From Anaerolineae bacterium (GTDB lineage: Bacteria > Chloroflexota > Anaerolineae > JAFGEY01): 20,594 nucleotides of DNA. The position numbers and the translations under genes are program-made. This document shows, one piece after another, positions 7,583-14,034 of the stretch (its first letter is position 1; every line of letters starts with the position of its first letter). The notes beneath the pieces were generated by a model. The model was given only the letters and a program-made list of their open reading frames with translations, was not told the origin of the DNA and did not search any database. The stretch is from NCBI GenBank assembly GCA_016931365.1, contig JAFGEY010000184.1, forward strand, positions 1 to 20,594, in the 5' to 3' direction.

Positions 7583-8401
7583 ATGTGGCATCGATTGAAA
7601 GAGTTGGTTCAATTCCGCGACCTGTTGTTCAACCTGGTCGTGCGTGACCTCAAGGTGCGCTACAAAAACTCGGTGTTGGGCATCTTGTGGTCGTGGCTCA
7701 ACCCGCTGTTTATGATGATCGTGTACAGTGTGGTCTTTATGTACATGTACACCGGCAACTTTGGCATCGAGCGCCGTGTGTTTCCAGCCTTCATCCTGGT
7801 GGCGCTGCTGCCCTGGAACTTTTTTTCTGCCTCGATCACCCAATCGGTGGGCAGCATTGTCGACAATGCGAATCTGGTGAAAAAGGTCTATTTCCCGCGC
7901 GAAATTTTGCCCCTCTCGGTGGTCACCTCCAATCTGGTCAATTTTGGCATCTCGTTGATGGTGTTGGTGCCGATCATGCTGCTGCTGCGGGTGCGCTTTA
8001 CGCTGTGGATGCTCTATCTGCCGGTGGTGGCGTTGATCCAGTTTTGTTTTATTGCCGGGATGAGCTTTCTCTTGAGCACGCTGAACGTCTTTTACCGCGA
8101 TACCAAGGTGATCATCGACGTGGTAGTGATGGCCTGGTTTTTCGTGACGCCCATCTTTTATCCAATCGACATCTTGCCGCATAGTCGTGAGATTTTAGGC
8201 ATGAACATAGATATCCATCGCTGGACGCGCATCTTGAACCCCATGGCCTCGATCATCACCGCCTATCGAGATATCCTGTTCTACGGACGCCAGATCGGGT
8301 TGGACTTTTTGGCGCGCACAGCAGTAACATCGTTTGCCGTGCTGGTGATCGGCTATATTGTATTTTATCGATACAGCAAGGTGTTTGGTGAAGAGGTTTA
8401 A
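7583..8401 (+). CDS. ABC-2 type polysaccharide export permease (Wzm/TagG-like)
   Basis: This 272-residue membrane protein matches permeases that export O-antigen, capsule or teichoic acid chains. It has an amphipathic N-terminus (FRDLLFNLVVRDLKVRYKN, residues 13-31) and the family signature SVLGILWSWLNPLF. About six hydrophobic helices follow, with a PREILPLS loop and RDTKVIIDV before helix 5. An in-frame extension back to 7427 is open, but it would overlap the GT4 coding region and the promoter, so I place the start at the ATG at 7583; an AGGGCG stretch lies just upstream. Such permeases work with a Wzt/TagH-like ATPase, normally encoded next door. None follows here, so the partner must be elsewhere, or the ATPase at the right edge of the window could serve (unlikely, as it pairs with its own permease). 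It probably exports the glycan built by the upstream transferases. Confidence 0.88.
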   Translation: MWHRLKELVQFRDLLFNLVVRDLKVRYKNSVLGILWSWLNPLFMMIVYSVVFMYMYTGNFGIERRVFPAFILVALLPWNFFSASITQSVGSIVDNANLVKKVYFPREILPLSVVTSNLVNFGISLMVLVPIMLLLRVRFTLWMLYLPVVALIQFCFIAGMSFLLSTLNVFYRDTKVIIDVVVMAWFFVTPIFYPIDILPHSREILGMNIDIHRWTRILNPMASIITAYRDILFYGRQIGLDFLARTAVTSFAVLVIGYIVFYRYSKVFGEEV

Positions 8402-8412
8402 GGAGGTATAGA

Positions 8413-8745
8413 ATGCCAGGTACGGTTGGGCTTGTTTTGCTGGCGTTGGTGGCCTTTGTCGTGCTGACCTTGGTTGTCGCCATTGCGCTGGCGTTTATCA
8501 GTTGGGTGCTGACCCTGATCTTTGCGCTCTCGACTCTGGAGGCGATTGTTCTGACTGTGGTTTCGGGTGCTGGTATGGGTATGGCTGTCGTTTGGATACT
8601 GCGCGGATTGTTGCTGTCTTGGGCGACCGAGTCGGAGCCGTTTGAAGAATCCGATGATGAAGATGATGCACCGCCAAGCAGACCCTGGCAGGAAACCCGA
8701 TCTACATCTGTTCCGTCCGGGCGTCCACGTAGGAAAAGACGATGA
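8413..8745 (+). CDS. Small membrane protein with charged C-terminal tail
   Basis: This 110-residue protein has two hydrophobic stretches (about residues 5-45 and 48-75). A tail follows that is first acidic (EPFEESDDEDD) and then basic (RPRRKRR at the end). I do not recognise a family. An AGGAGG ribosome binding site overlaps the stop codon of the export permease, 11 bases before this start, and the stop overlaps the ATG of the next gene. It is therefore tightly embedded in the operon. The alternating acidic/basic tail is probably cytoplasmic. The position suggests an accessory role in envelope assembly, but this is only inferred from context. Confidence 0.72.
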   Translation: MPGTVGLVLLALVAFVVLTLVVAIALAFISWVLTLIFALSTLEAIVLTVVSGAGMGMAVVWILRGLLLSWATESEPFEESDDEDDAPPSRPWQETRSTSVPSGRPRRKRR

Positions 8746-9491
8746 CCGATTGTACGGCGATCCATCGCGGACATCCCAGCTATGTTTGGCGCGCCGGGCA
8801 GGAGCGACGGCTGAACATTGTCCGCGAGCATGTGGCGCTGGAGGGCAAGCGCACCCTCGACGTCGGCTGCGGGCTGGGGATGTACACCGAGGCCTTGGGG
8901 TGCTATTCTGACCAGGTGTACGGCGTCGAGGTTGAACTGGACCGCGCCGTGGCGGCGAGCGGGCGGGCGCAGGGTGTCGCGCAAGCGGTGGGCGAAGCGC
9001 TGCCTTTTTCTGATGGCACGTTTGATGTGGTGTTCAGTCATGAGGTGTTGGAGCATGTCGCCGACGATCGCCGGACGGCGCATGAGATGGTGCGCGTGAC
9101 GCGGCCTGGCGGGCAGATCGCTATTTACGTACCCAACCGGCGGTGGCCTTTTGAGACGCACGGCATCTATTGGCGGGGAGAGTATCATTTTGGCAACATC
9201 CCGCTGATCAATTACCTGCCTGACGCGCTGCGCTCAAGGCTGGCCTGGCATGTGCGCGTCTACACACGGCGCGATCTGCTGGCCCTATTCGACGGTTTGC
9301 CGGTGCGATTGGTGGTTCACCGCACAGTATACCCTGGTTTTGACAATGTCGTGCATCGCTGGCCGTCAGTGGGCGGACTGATCCGCGCGATCAGCTATCG
9401 GCTTGAGCGGTTGCCGGTATTCGGCCAGTTTGGCCTGTCGCATTTTCTAGTTTTGGAGCGGCAAGCAATGGCTGGTGAATGGAGAGGATAA
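8742..9491 (+). CDS. Class I SAM-dependent methyltransferase
   Basis: This is a 249-residue Rossmann methyltransferase. Motif I is DVGCGLG (residues 40-46), the SAM-binding acidic residue lies in YGVEVELD, and the later motifs are ALPFSDGTFDVVFSHEVLEHV (about 85-105) and RVTRPGGQIAI. This is the Methyltransf_11/UbiE-like arrangement. The C-terminal 100 residues (after VPNRRWPFETHG) form an added substrate cap common in enzymes that act on sugars or polyprenyl-linked intermediates, including those of surface polysaccharide loci. The ATG overlaps the stop of the small membrane protein (ATGA), with an AGGAAAAG site upstream. It ends one base before the lgt start. Methylation of a surface glycan or lipid is likely from context, but the substrate is not shown. 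Confidence 0.88.
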   Translation: MTDCTAIHRGHPSYVWRAGQERRLNIVREHVALEGKRTLDVGCGLGMYTEALGCYSDQVYGVEVELDRAVAASGRAQGVAQAVGEALPFSDGTFDVVFSHEVLEHVADDRRTAHEMVRVTRPGGQIAIYVPNRRWPFETHGIYWRGEYHFGNIPLINYLPDALRSRLAWHVRVYTRRDLLALFDGLPVRLVVHRTVYPGFDNVVHRWPSVGGLIRAISYRLERLPVFGQFGLSHFLVLERQAMAGEWRG

Positions 9492-9492
9492 G

Positions 9493-10338
9493 ATGAATCC
9501 GGTGGCTTTTCAGATCGGCAGTTTAACGATCTATTGGTATGGCATTTTGATCGTGATCAGCGTGCTGGTGGGGGCCTACGTCGCCATGCTTCAGGCGCGT
9601 CGATACGGCCAGGAGCCGGAGCGGGTCTGGGATGCGCTGCTGATCTGTTTGATCCTGGGCGTGATCGGCGCGCGGCTGTACCACGTCTTTTCGACGCCGC
9701 AGGGCAACGCGGTCGGCTGGCCCTATTACCGCGAGGACCCGGCGGCGATTTTGCGCATCTGGGAAGGCGGCCTGGGTCTGCTGGGCGCGATCCTTGGCGG
9801 GGCGCTGGGGCTGGCGATCTATGCCAAACTGGCCAAGATTCCCACTCTGGTCTGGTTGGACATCGCCGCGCCGGCGCTGCTGCTGGCTCAGACAGTGGGC
9901 CGCTGGGGCAACTATATCAACCAGGAACTGTACGGCCCGCCGACCACGCTGCCGTGGGGCATTCCGATTGCCGCCGATTATCGTATCGCACCCTTCAATG
10001 ACCTTGCACAATATCCGCCGGAGACGTTGTTTCAGCCTGTCTTTCTCTACGAGTCGCTATGGTGCATGATCGGTTTTGTCTTGTTGTGGTGGGCTATTGG
10101 CCGTTTCAAGTCTGTTTTGCGCGCCGGCGATGCCTTTTTGCTCTATGTGATCTGGTACGCTGTGGGGCGTTTCGGGATCGAGGCTTTGCGGCCTGACGCC
10201 TGGATGTTCGGGCCGATCGCGGCGGCGCAGGTCTTTTGCGCCATCGCCTTTGTTGGCGCGCTGGCCGCGTTCATTATCCGCCGCCGGTTGGGGCGTGCGC
10301 CGTCGGCAGAGGCGGGCGTGGAGTCGGAGGCCGCGTGA
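9493..10338 (+). CDS. lgt: Prolipoprotein diacylglyceryl transferase
   Basis: This 281-residue integral membrane enzyme moves diacylglycerol from phosphatidylglycerol to the lipobox cysteine of prolipoproteins, the first step of lipoprotein maturation. The signature GRWGNYINQE lies at residues 136-145, with the conserved Arg137, Asn140 and Glu145. Other family marks are the N-terminal IYWYG, GARLYHV (59-65) with His64, EGGLGLLGA, and the late YAVGRFGIEALR containing the second essential Arg. About seven hydrophobic helices are present. I chose the ATG at 9493 over one at 9475 because a GGAGAGG site (9481-9487) precedes it and the protein then begins as Lgt proteins usually do. The C-terminal tail is short and acidic. 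The stop overlaps the GTG of the glycoside hydrolase gene. Confidence 0.95.
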   Translation: MNPVAFQIGSLTIYWYGILIVISVLVGAYVAMLQARRYGQEPERVWDALLICLILGVIGARLYHVFSTPQGNAVGWPYYREDPAAILRIWEGGLGLLGAILGGALGLAIYAKLAKIPTLVWLDIAAPALLLAQTVGRWGNYINQELYGPPTTLPWGIPIAADYRIAPFNDLAQYPPETLFQPVFLYESLWCMIGFVLLWWAIGRFKSVLRAGDAFLLYVIWYAVGRFGIEALRPDAWMFGPIAAAQVFCAIAFVGALAAFIIRRRLGRAPSAEAGVESEAA

Positions 10339-11999
10339 ATCGCCGCTCGCTGCTGCTGATCGGTCTGTTGATCGCCCTGCTGATCGGGTTGGGCGCGGTG
10401 CTCTATCCGGCGGTTCGCCCGGCCCGTTCCGGAGATATCCACGCCCGCCGCGAGATCCCCAACACAGACCTCAATCCCTACGGCGCTAACTTTTTCCTCG
10501 AGCGCGAGGTCGAAGCCTGGAAACGCGAGGAGACGGTGCGCATGGCTGCCGAGGCCGGCATTGGCTGGGCCAAGCAGCAGTTTGTCTGGGCCGAGATCGA
10601 GCCGCAGCAGGGACAATTTCGCTGGGCCAAGTACGATACGATTGTCGATCTGTGCGAGCGGTACGGCATCCAGATCATCGCCCGGCTGGACGCCGCTCCG
10701 GGTTGGTCGCGCCAGGACAACACCATGCCTGGCCGCCCGCCCGACGATTTCGAACTGTACGGCGAATTCGTCTACCAGTTTGTCAGTCACTACCGGGGGC
10801 GCGTTCGTTACATCCAGGTGTGGAACGAGCCCAACCTGTTCATCGAGTGGGGTAATCGGCCGGTTGATCCGGCAGGATACGTCGATCTGCTCAAAGTGGC
10901 TTACGAGCGGGCCAAGGAAGCCGACCCGAACGTTTACGTCCTCAGCGCGCCGTTGGCGATCACTTTGGGCGAGCCACACCCCGATCCCGGCAAATGGCGG
11001 GCGATGAACGATCTGCAGTATCTGGACGAGATGTACCAGGCCGGGGCTGCCGACTATATCGATATTCTCTCGGCCAATGCCATTGGCATGGATTTGCCGC
11101 CTGAGGACGAACCATCGCCAAGCAAGTTGAATTTCCGGCGCGTCCAGTTGCAGCGCGAGATCATGGAGCGCTATGGCGATGGCAACAAAGCGGTATGGCT
11201 AAATGAGTACGGCTGGAATGCCGCGCCCGAGTCGTTTGCGCAGGAAGCATTGATCTGGCAGCGCGTGACTGAAGAGCAGCAGGCCGATTATACGCTGCGC
11301 GGCATCGAATACGCGCGCGAAAACTGGCCCTGGGCGGGGGTGTTCAACATCTGGTATTTCCGGCAGGTGGGAAACATCAGCCCACAAGATGCGGGATACT
11401 ATTTCAGGATGGTTGACGTTGACTTTACTCCGCGCCGTCAGTATCTGGCGGTCAAAGACAGGTCGGCGCAGTTGCGCAAGGCCGGGCCGGGCTATTTTGA
11501 GGAGACTCATCCTGCCGTGCAGGTTTCGCCGGGCGGCTGGCTGGTGCGGATCGATGCGCAAGCCAGCGGAGGGGCGGTGCTGGCCAGCGACGTGGCCGAC
11601 AGCACGCTGGCTTTTGCCTTCGACGGCGGCGTGGTGTCGCTGATCGCCTGGGTTGGGCCGGGTGGCGGGCAGTTGCTGGCCACACTGGATGGGCAGACGG
11701 TAGATGGCCTGCTGGTCGATGCGCAGGGACGTTCGTACATCGACCTCTATGCGCCGGAACGTGCCGCCATAGTTTTGCCAGTGGTACGGAATGCCGATTC
11801 CAAGCAACGAATTCTGCGCCTGTCGGTTGCCGAAACATCCAACCCGGCATCGACCGGCCGGGTGTGCGAGATCGACGCATTTCAGGTGGATGCGCCACCT
11901 GAGCGATCTTTTCCGGTTCTGTCGGTCGTTGGGTTTTTGGTGGCTTGTGTGGGGGTGGGGTGGCTGCTGGGCCGCTCGATGACGGCGAGCAAACCTTGA
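10335..11999 (+). CDS. Membrane-anchored clan GH-A glycoside hydrolase (GH39/PslG-like)
   Basis: This is a 554-residue protein. Residues about 6-28 form an N-terminal membrane anchor and about 525-545 a second hydrophobic helix followed by a short basic end. The catalytic domain would therefore face the outside, held at both ends. Residues 45-400 read as a TIM barrel of clan GH-A: NPYGANFF, WAEIEPQQGQFRW on strand 2, the acid/base motif VWNEPN with Glu165, and the likely nucleophile Glu291 in WLNEYGW. This resembles GH39, including the biofilm-polysaccharide hydrolase PslG. A beta-rich C-terminal region (about 400-520) looks like a carbohydrate-binding or support domain. The GTG at 10335 overlaps the lgt stop; the open frame upstream of it would overlap lgt. 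Cutting or remodelling the glycan exported by this locus is a reasonable inference. Confidence 0.84.
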   Translation: MNRRSLLLIGLLIALLIGLGAVLYPAVRPARSGDIHARREIPNTDLNPYGANFFLEREVEAWKREETVRMAAEAGIGWAKQQFVWAEIEPQQGQFRWAKYDTIVDLCERYGIQIIARLDAAPGWSRQDNTMPGRPPDDFELYGEFVYQFVSHYRGRVRYIQVWNEPNLFIEWGNRPVDPAGYVDLLKVAYERAKEADPNVYVLSAPLAITLGEPHPDPGKWRAMNDLQYLDEMYQAGAADYIDILSANAIGMDLPPEDEPSPSKLNFRRVQLQREIMERYGDGNKAVWLNEYGWNAAPESFAQEALIWQRVTEEQQADYTLRGIEYARENWPWAGVFNIWYFRQVGNISPQDAGYYFRMVDVDFTPRRQYLAVKDRSAQLRKAGPGYFEETHPAVQVSPGGWLVRIDAQASGGAVLASDVADSTLAFAFDGGVVSLIAWVGPGGGQLLATLDGQTVDGLLVDAQGRSYIDLYAPERAAIVLPVVRNADSKQRILRLSVAETSNPASTGRVCEIDAFQVDAPPERSFPVLSVVGFLVACVGVGWLLGRSMTASKP

Positions 12000-12004
12000 A
12001 TCTG

Positions 12005-12039
12005 AAAAAAAGCCGGTCCAAAAGACCGGCTTTTATTTT
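12005..12039. terminator. Bidirectional intrinsic terminator
   Basis: GCCGGTC (12012-12018) pairs with GACCGGC (12024-12030) around a five-base loop. It is flanked by an A-run on the left and a T-rich run (TTTTATTTT) on the right, so it works in both directions. It lies between the stop of the glycoside hydrolase and the stop of the converging response regulator. Confidence 0.88.
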
Positions 12040-13009
12040 ACTCAGGGTTGGTCAAGCTGACCTCGTAGGATTGGGATAACAGCGTTTGCGCGTTTTGAAA
12101 GAGCTGTGCATTCTCCAACGCGCTGCCAATCCGGTCGCCGATGGCGACAAATACGGCGATGTCGGCTTCGTTCAGGCTCGATGGCTCTCGCCCGTAAAGC
12201 TCCAGCACGCCCAGTGTGTGCTCGGTGCCGCGCAGTGGAATCCCCATAAAAACGTCTACCTGATTGCCCGCCGAAACCTCGAATGCGAGATCGCTCTGCC
12301 CGCTGAGCTGAGACAAAAGCGTCGGTTGCTGCCTATTGACAATCTGTGCCAGCAGGCCCTCTTGCAACGATGCGGTTTCAGGGCACTGAACGCCGTGTTG
12401 GATCATCCGGCGCAGTTGCTCGTCGGACGGATCGATCAGATAGATAGCCGCGGCGCACACCGGGGCGTGTTCGATCAGCTTTTTAATGCTTGCTTCCAGG
12501 ACGCGCTGTGGGTTGAGGGTGCTGGATGCGGCGGCGGCCACGGCATTGATCGTTTCCAATTCGACGTTGCGTCGCAGCAGTTCTTCTTCACGGCGTTTGA
12601 CCTGCAATTTGGCCTTGATCACCGACCCCAACTCTTCGGGCAGAAACGGTTTGGTGATATACCCATCTGCGCCGAATTCGACCGCAGCGACCTTGTCGGA
12701 GACGTTTTCCAGAGCCGTGACCATGATCACCGGGACGTATTTGAACAGAGGGTCGTTTTTGACGTGCTGGCAGACCTTGAAACCGTCGATACCGGGCATC
12801 ATAATGTCGAGCAAGATCAAATCGATGGGCAAGGGTCTCCAGCGAGAGTGAGTCCGGGCGTATTGTTGAACGAGATCGACAGCTTCCAACCCGGTGTGGG
12901 CGAGTAATACGCGATAGCCACGAATCTCGAGCATCATCTGGATCAATTCAATTGTGCCGCGGTCGTCATCGACCACAAGGATGGTAGGTTTGTTCGCCAC
13001 TGGGCTCAT
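12038..13009 (-). CDS. Response regulator with receiver and GAF domains
   Basis: This is a 323-residue soluble protein. Residues 9-130 form a receiver domain: acidic DDD at 14-16, phospho-acceptor Asp68 in LLDIMMPG, Thr98 in MVTA and Lys120 in ITKPF. A coiled linker (QVKRREEELLRRNVELE) leads to a GAF domain at about 150-310, seen in SSTLNPQRVLEASI, CAAAIYLID, the VFMGIPLRG core and the GVLELYG strand. There is no DNA-binding or enzymatic output, so it probably works through protein contacts or as part of a phosphorelay; no kinase is encoded nearby. The ATG at 13009 has a GGAGAG site just upstream and lies about 40 bases after the predicted transcription start. A longer in-frame version starting near 13138 would include the promoter and is rejected. 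Confidence 0.88.
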   Translation of the reverse strand: MSPVANKPTILVVDDDRGTIELIQMMLEIRGYRVLLAHTGLEAVDLVQQYARTHSRWRPLPIDLILLDIMMPGIDGFKVCQHVKNDPLFKYVPVIMVTALENVSDKVAAVEFGADGYITKPFLPEELGSVIKAKLQVKRREEELLRRNVELETINAVAAAASSTLNPQRVLEASIKKLIEHAPVCAAAIYLIDPSDEQLRRMIQHGVQCPETASLQEGLLAQIVNRQQPTLLSQLSGQSDLAFEVSAGNQVDVFMGIPLRGTEHTLGVLELYGREPSSLNEADIAVFVAIGDRIGSALENAQLFQNAQTLLSQSYEVSLTNPE

Positions 13010-13055
13010 AACGTTCTCTCCGCGTTCCAGCACAAGATAAGTCTGTGACGGGGTT

Positions 13056-13084
13056 ATTGTACCATAAAGACGTCCAGATGGCAA
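13056..13084 (-). promoter_or_regulatory. Sigma70-type promoter for the response regulator
   Basis: On the minus strand TTGCCA (13084-13079) and TACAAT (13061-13056) are separated by 17 bases. The predicted start near 13049 leaves a leader of about 40 bases to the ATG at 13009. Its -35 box is three bases from the -35 box of the opposite promoter. Confidence 0.68.
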
Positions 13085-13087
13085 TCG

Positions 13088-13116
13088 TTGGCAGTGCGTC
13101 CAAAGGGTGATATAAT
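13088..13116 (+). promoter_or_regulatory. Sigma70-type promoter for the LysM/ferredoxin/oxidoreductase genes
   Basis: TTGGCA (13088-13093) and a perfect TATAAT (13111-13116) are separated by 17 bases. Transcription would begin near 13123, about 40 bases before the LysM gene ATG at 13162. It lies back to back with the response regulator promoter. Confidence 0.72.
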
Positions 13117-13161
13117 GAAGGTGGGGGATTGACTGCATCTATCAACTGCGAGGCTGTGGCT

Positions 13162-13518
13162 ATGAACGCAAAACAATGGCTGGCGATCACAGCGGTGATC
13201 ATTCTCAACATCATCATATTTGGCACGCTGTTTAGTCACTCTACCGGGGTGCGCATTGAGCCTACGCCCACCTGGACGCTGCCGTCAACCTTTACACCAA
13301 TGCCTTTTCCTACAGCGACGGCGATCGTGATGCCCACGCTGCCGCCGCCCACACCCACGCCAACCCCGGCGGGCCACGTCGTTGTGCTCGGTGAAACGCT
13401 GGGATCGATCGCCATAGCTTATGGCGTGACCGTCGAGGCTCTGGCCGAAACCAATGGCCTGACGCCGTCGGCCAAATTAAAGCCGGGCGACGTGCTGATC
13501 ATCCCCGCCAAACCCTGA
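13162..13518 (+). CDS. Membrane-anchored LysM-domain protein
   Basis: This is a 118-residue protein. A hydrophobic N-terminal segment (residues 6-24) is an uncleaved anchor or signal; no lipobox cysteine is present, so it is not an Lgt substrate. Residues 30-70 form a Pro/Thr-rich linker (PTPTPTP) typical of surface proteins. Residues 71-117 form one LysM domain (HVVVLGETLGSIAIAYG, then LAETNGL, then LKPGDVLIIP), which binds N-acetylglucosamine chains such as peptidoglycan. The ATG at 13162 follows a GAGG and lies about 40 bases after the predicted transcription start. The ferredoxin gene begins 22 bases downstream, so both may share a transcript although no functional tie is obvious. Confidence 0.87.
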   Translation: MNAKQWLAITAVIILNIIIFGTLFSHSTGVRIEPTPTWTLPSTFTPMPFPTATAIVMPTLPPPTPTPTPAGHVVVLGETLGSIAIAYGVTVEALAETNGLTPSAKLKPGDVLIIPAKP

Positions 13519-13540
13519 TTTTCGATCAAGGAGCGGTCCT

Positions 13541-13948
13541 ATGCCCAAACGACTTTCGATTGTTGACGTCGATCGCTGCGTCGGCTGCCAGTGCTGCATG
13601 TTTGCCTGTGCGCGCCGGCCCGGCGAAGGTGGCCTGGCCGGATCGTGCATTGGCGTGCACTCGGCGGGCGGCATTTCGCGCGGCTTTGTGGTCGTGGTCT
13701 GCCGCGCCTGCGCCGACCCGCCCTGCGCGCGCGTCTGTCCCGTCGATGCGCTGGTCCCACGCGAGGGCGGCGGCGTGCGTTTCAAGAGCGAGTTGTGCAT
13801 CGGCTGCGGCAACTGCCAGGAGGCGTGTCCCTTTGGCGCAGTCTTTTGGGAGCCACAGCAGAACAAACCGCAAATCTGCGTCTATTGCGGCTACTGCGCG
13901 CAGTATTGTCCTTATGATGTTTTGGCTCATGAGGAAATCGGCGGTTGA
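13541..13948 (+). CDS. Four-cluster ferredoxin subunit (AorA-like) of a tungsten aldehyde oxidoreductase
   Basis: This 135-residue iron-sulphur protein has four cysteine sets. They are C13-C16-C19-C23, C54-C57-C62-C66 (with the wider CxxCxxxxC spacing), C86-C89-C92-C96 and C113-C116-C119-C123, so it should hold four [4Fe-4S] clusters. No Tat or Sec signal is seen; it is cytoplasmic. This pattern fits the small electron-transfer subunit AorA found next to the catalytic subunit in multi-subunit aldehyde:ferredoxin oxidoreductases of Aromatoleum type. It equally resembles HycB/DmsB-like subunits, but the neighbouring AOR gene decides the call. An AAGGAG site (13528-13533) sits seven bases before the ATG. 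The gap to the oxidoreductase gene carries a small tandem repeat. Confidence 0.88.
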   Translation: MPKRLSIVDVDRCVGCQCCMFACARRPGEGGLAGSCIGVHSAGGISRGFVVVVCRACADPPCARVCPVDALVPREGGGVRFKSELCIGCGNCQEACPFGAVFWEPQQNKPQICVYCGYCAQYCPYDVLAHEEIGG

Positions 13949-13984
13949 CCGCCGACGGCTGACCGCAGACGGCTGACCGCTGAA
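13943..13984 (+). repeat. Short tandem repeat, three 14-base units
   Basis: Three near-identical units occupy 13943-13956, 13957-13970 and 13971-13984, built around GG(C/T)TGACCGC. The first unit contains the stop codon of the ferredoxin gene. A related string, GGCTGACCGCCGTCTGCC, occurs at 1078-1095 near the alpha-mannosidase. This suggests a dispersed intergenic repeat family, although the two locations share only about ten exact bases. Confidence 0.6.
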
Positions 13985-14034
13985 CGTCAACGTGGTCGAT
14001 GGTCAGTGGTCGTTTGCAGTTGAGGAGACAGGCT

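Noticed and set aside
12086..12907. A 273-residue open frame on the plus strand
   Set aside because: Antisense to the well-supported REC-GAF regulator, with no domain of its own.
13010..13138. N-terminal extension of the response regulator
   Set aside because: It would cover both divergent promoters, and receiver domains normally begin close to the ATG at 13009.
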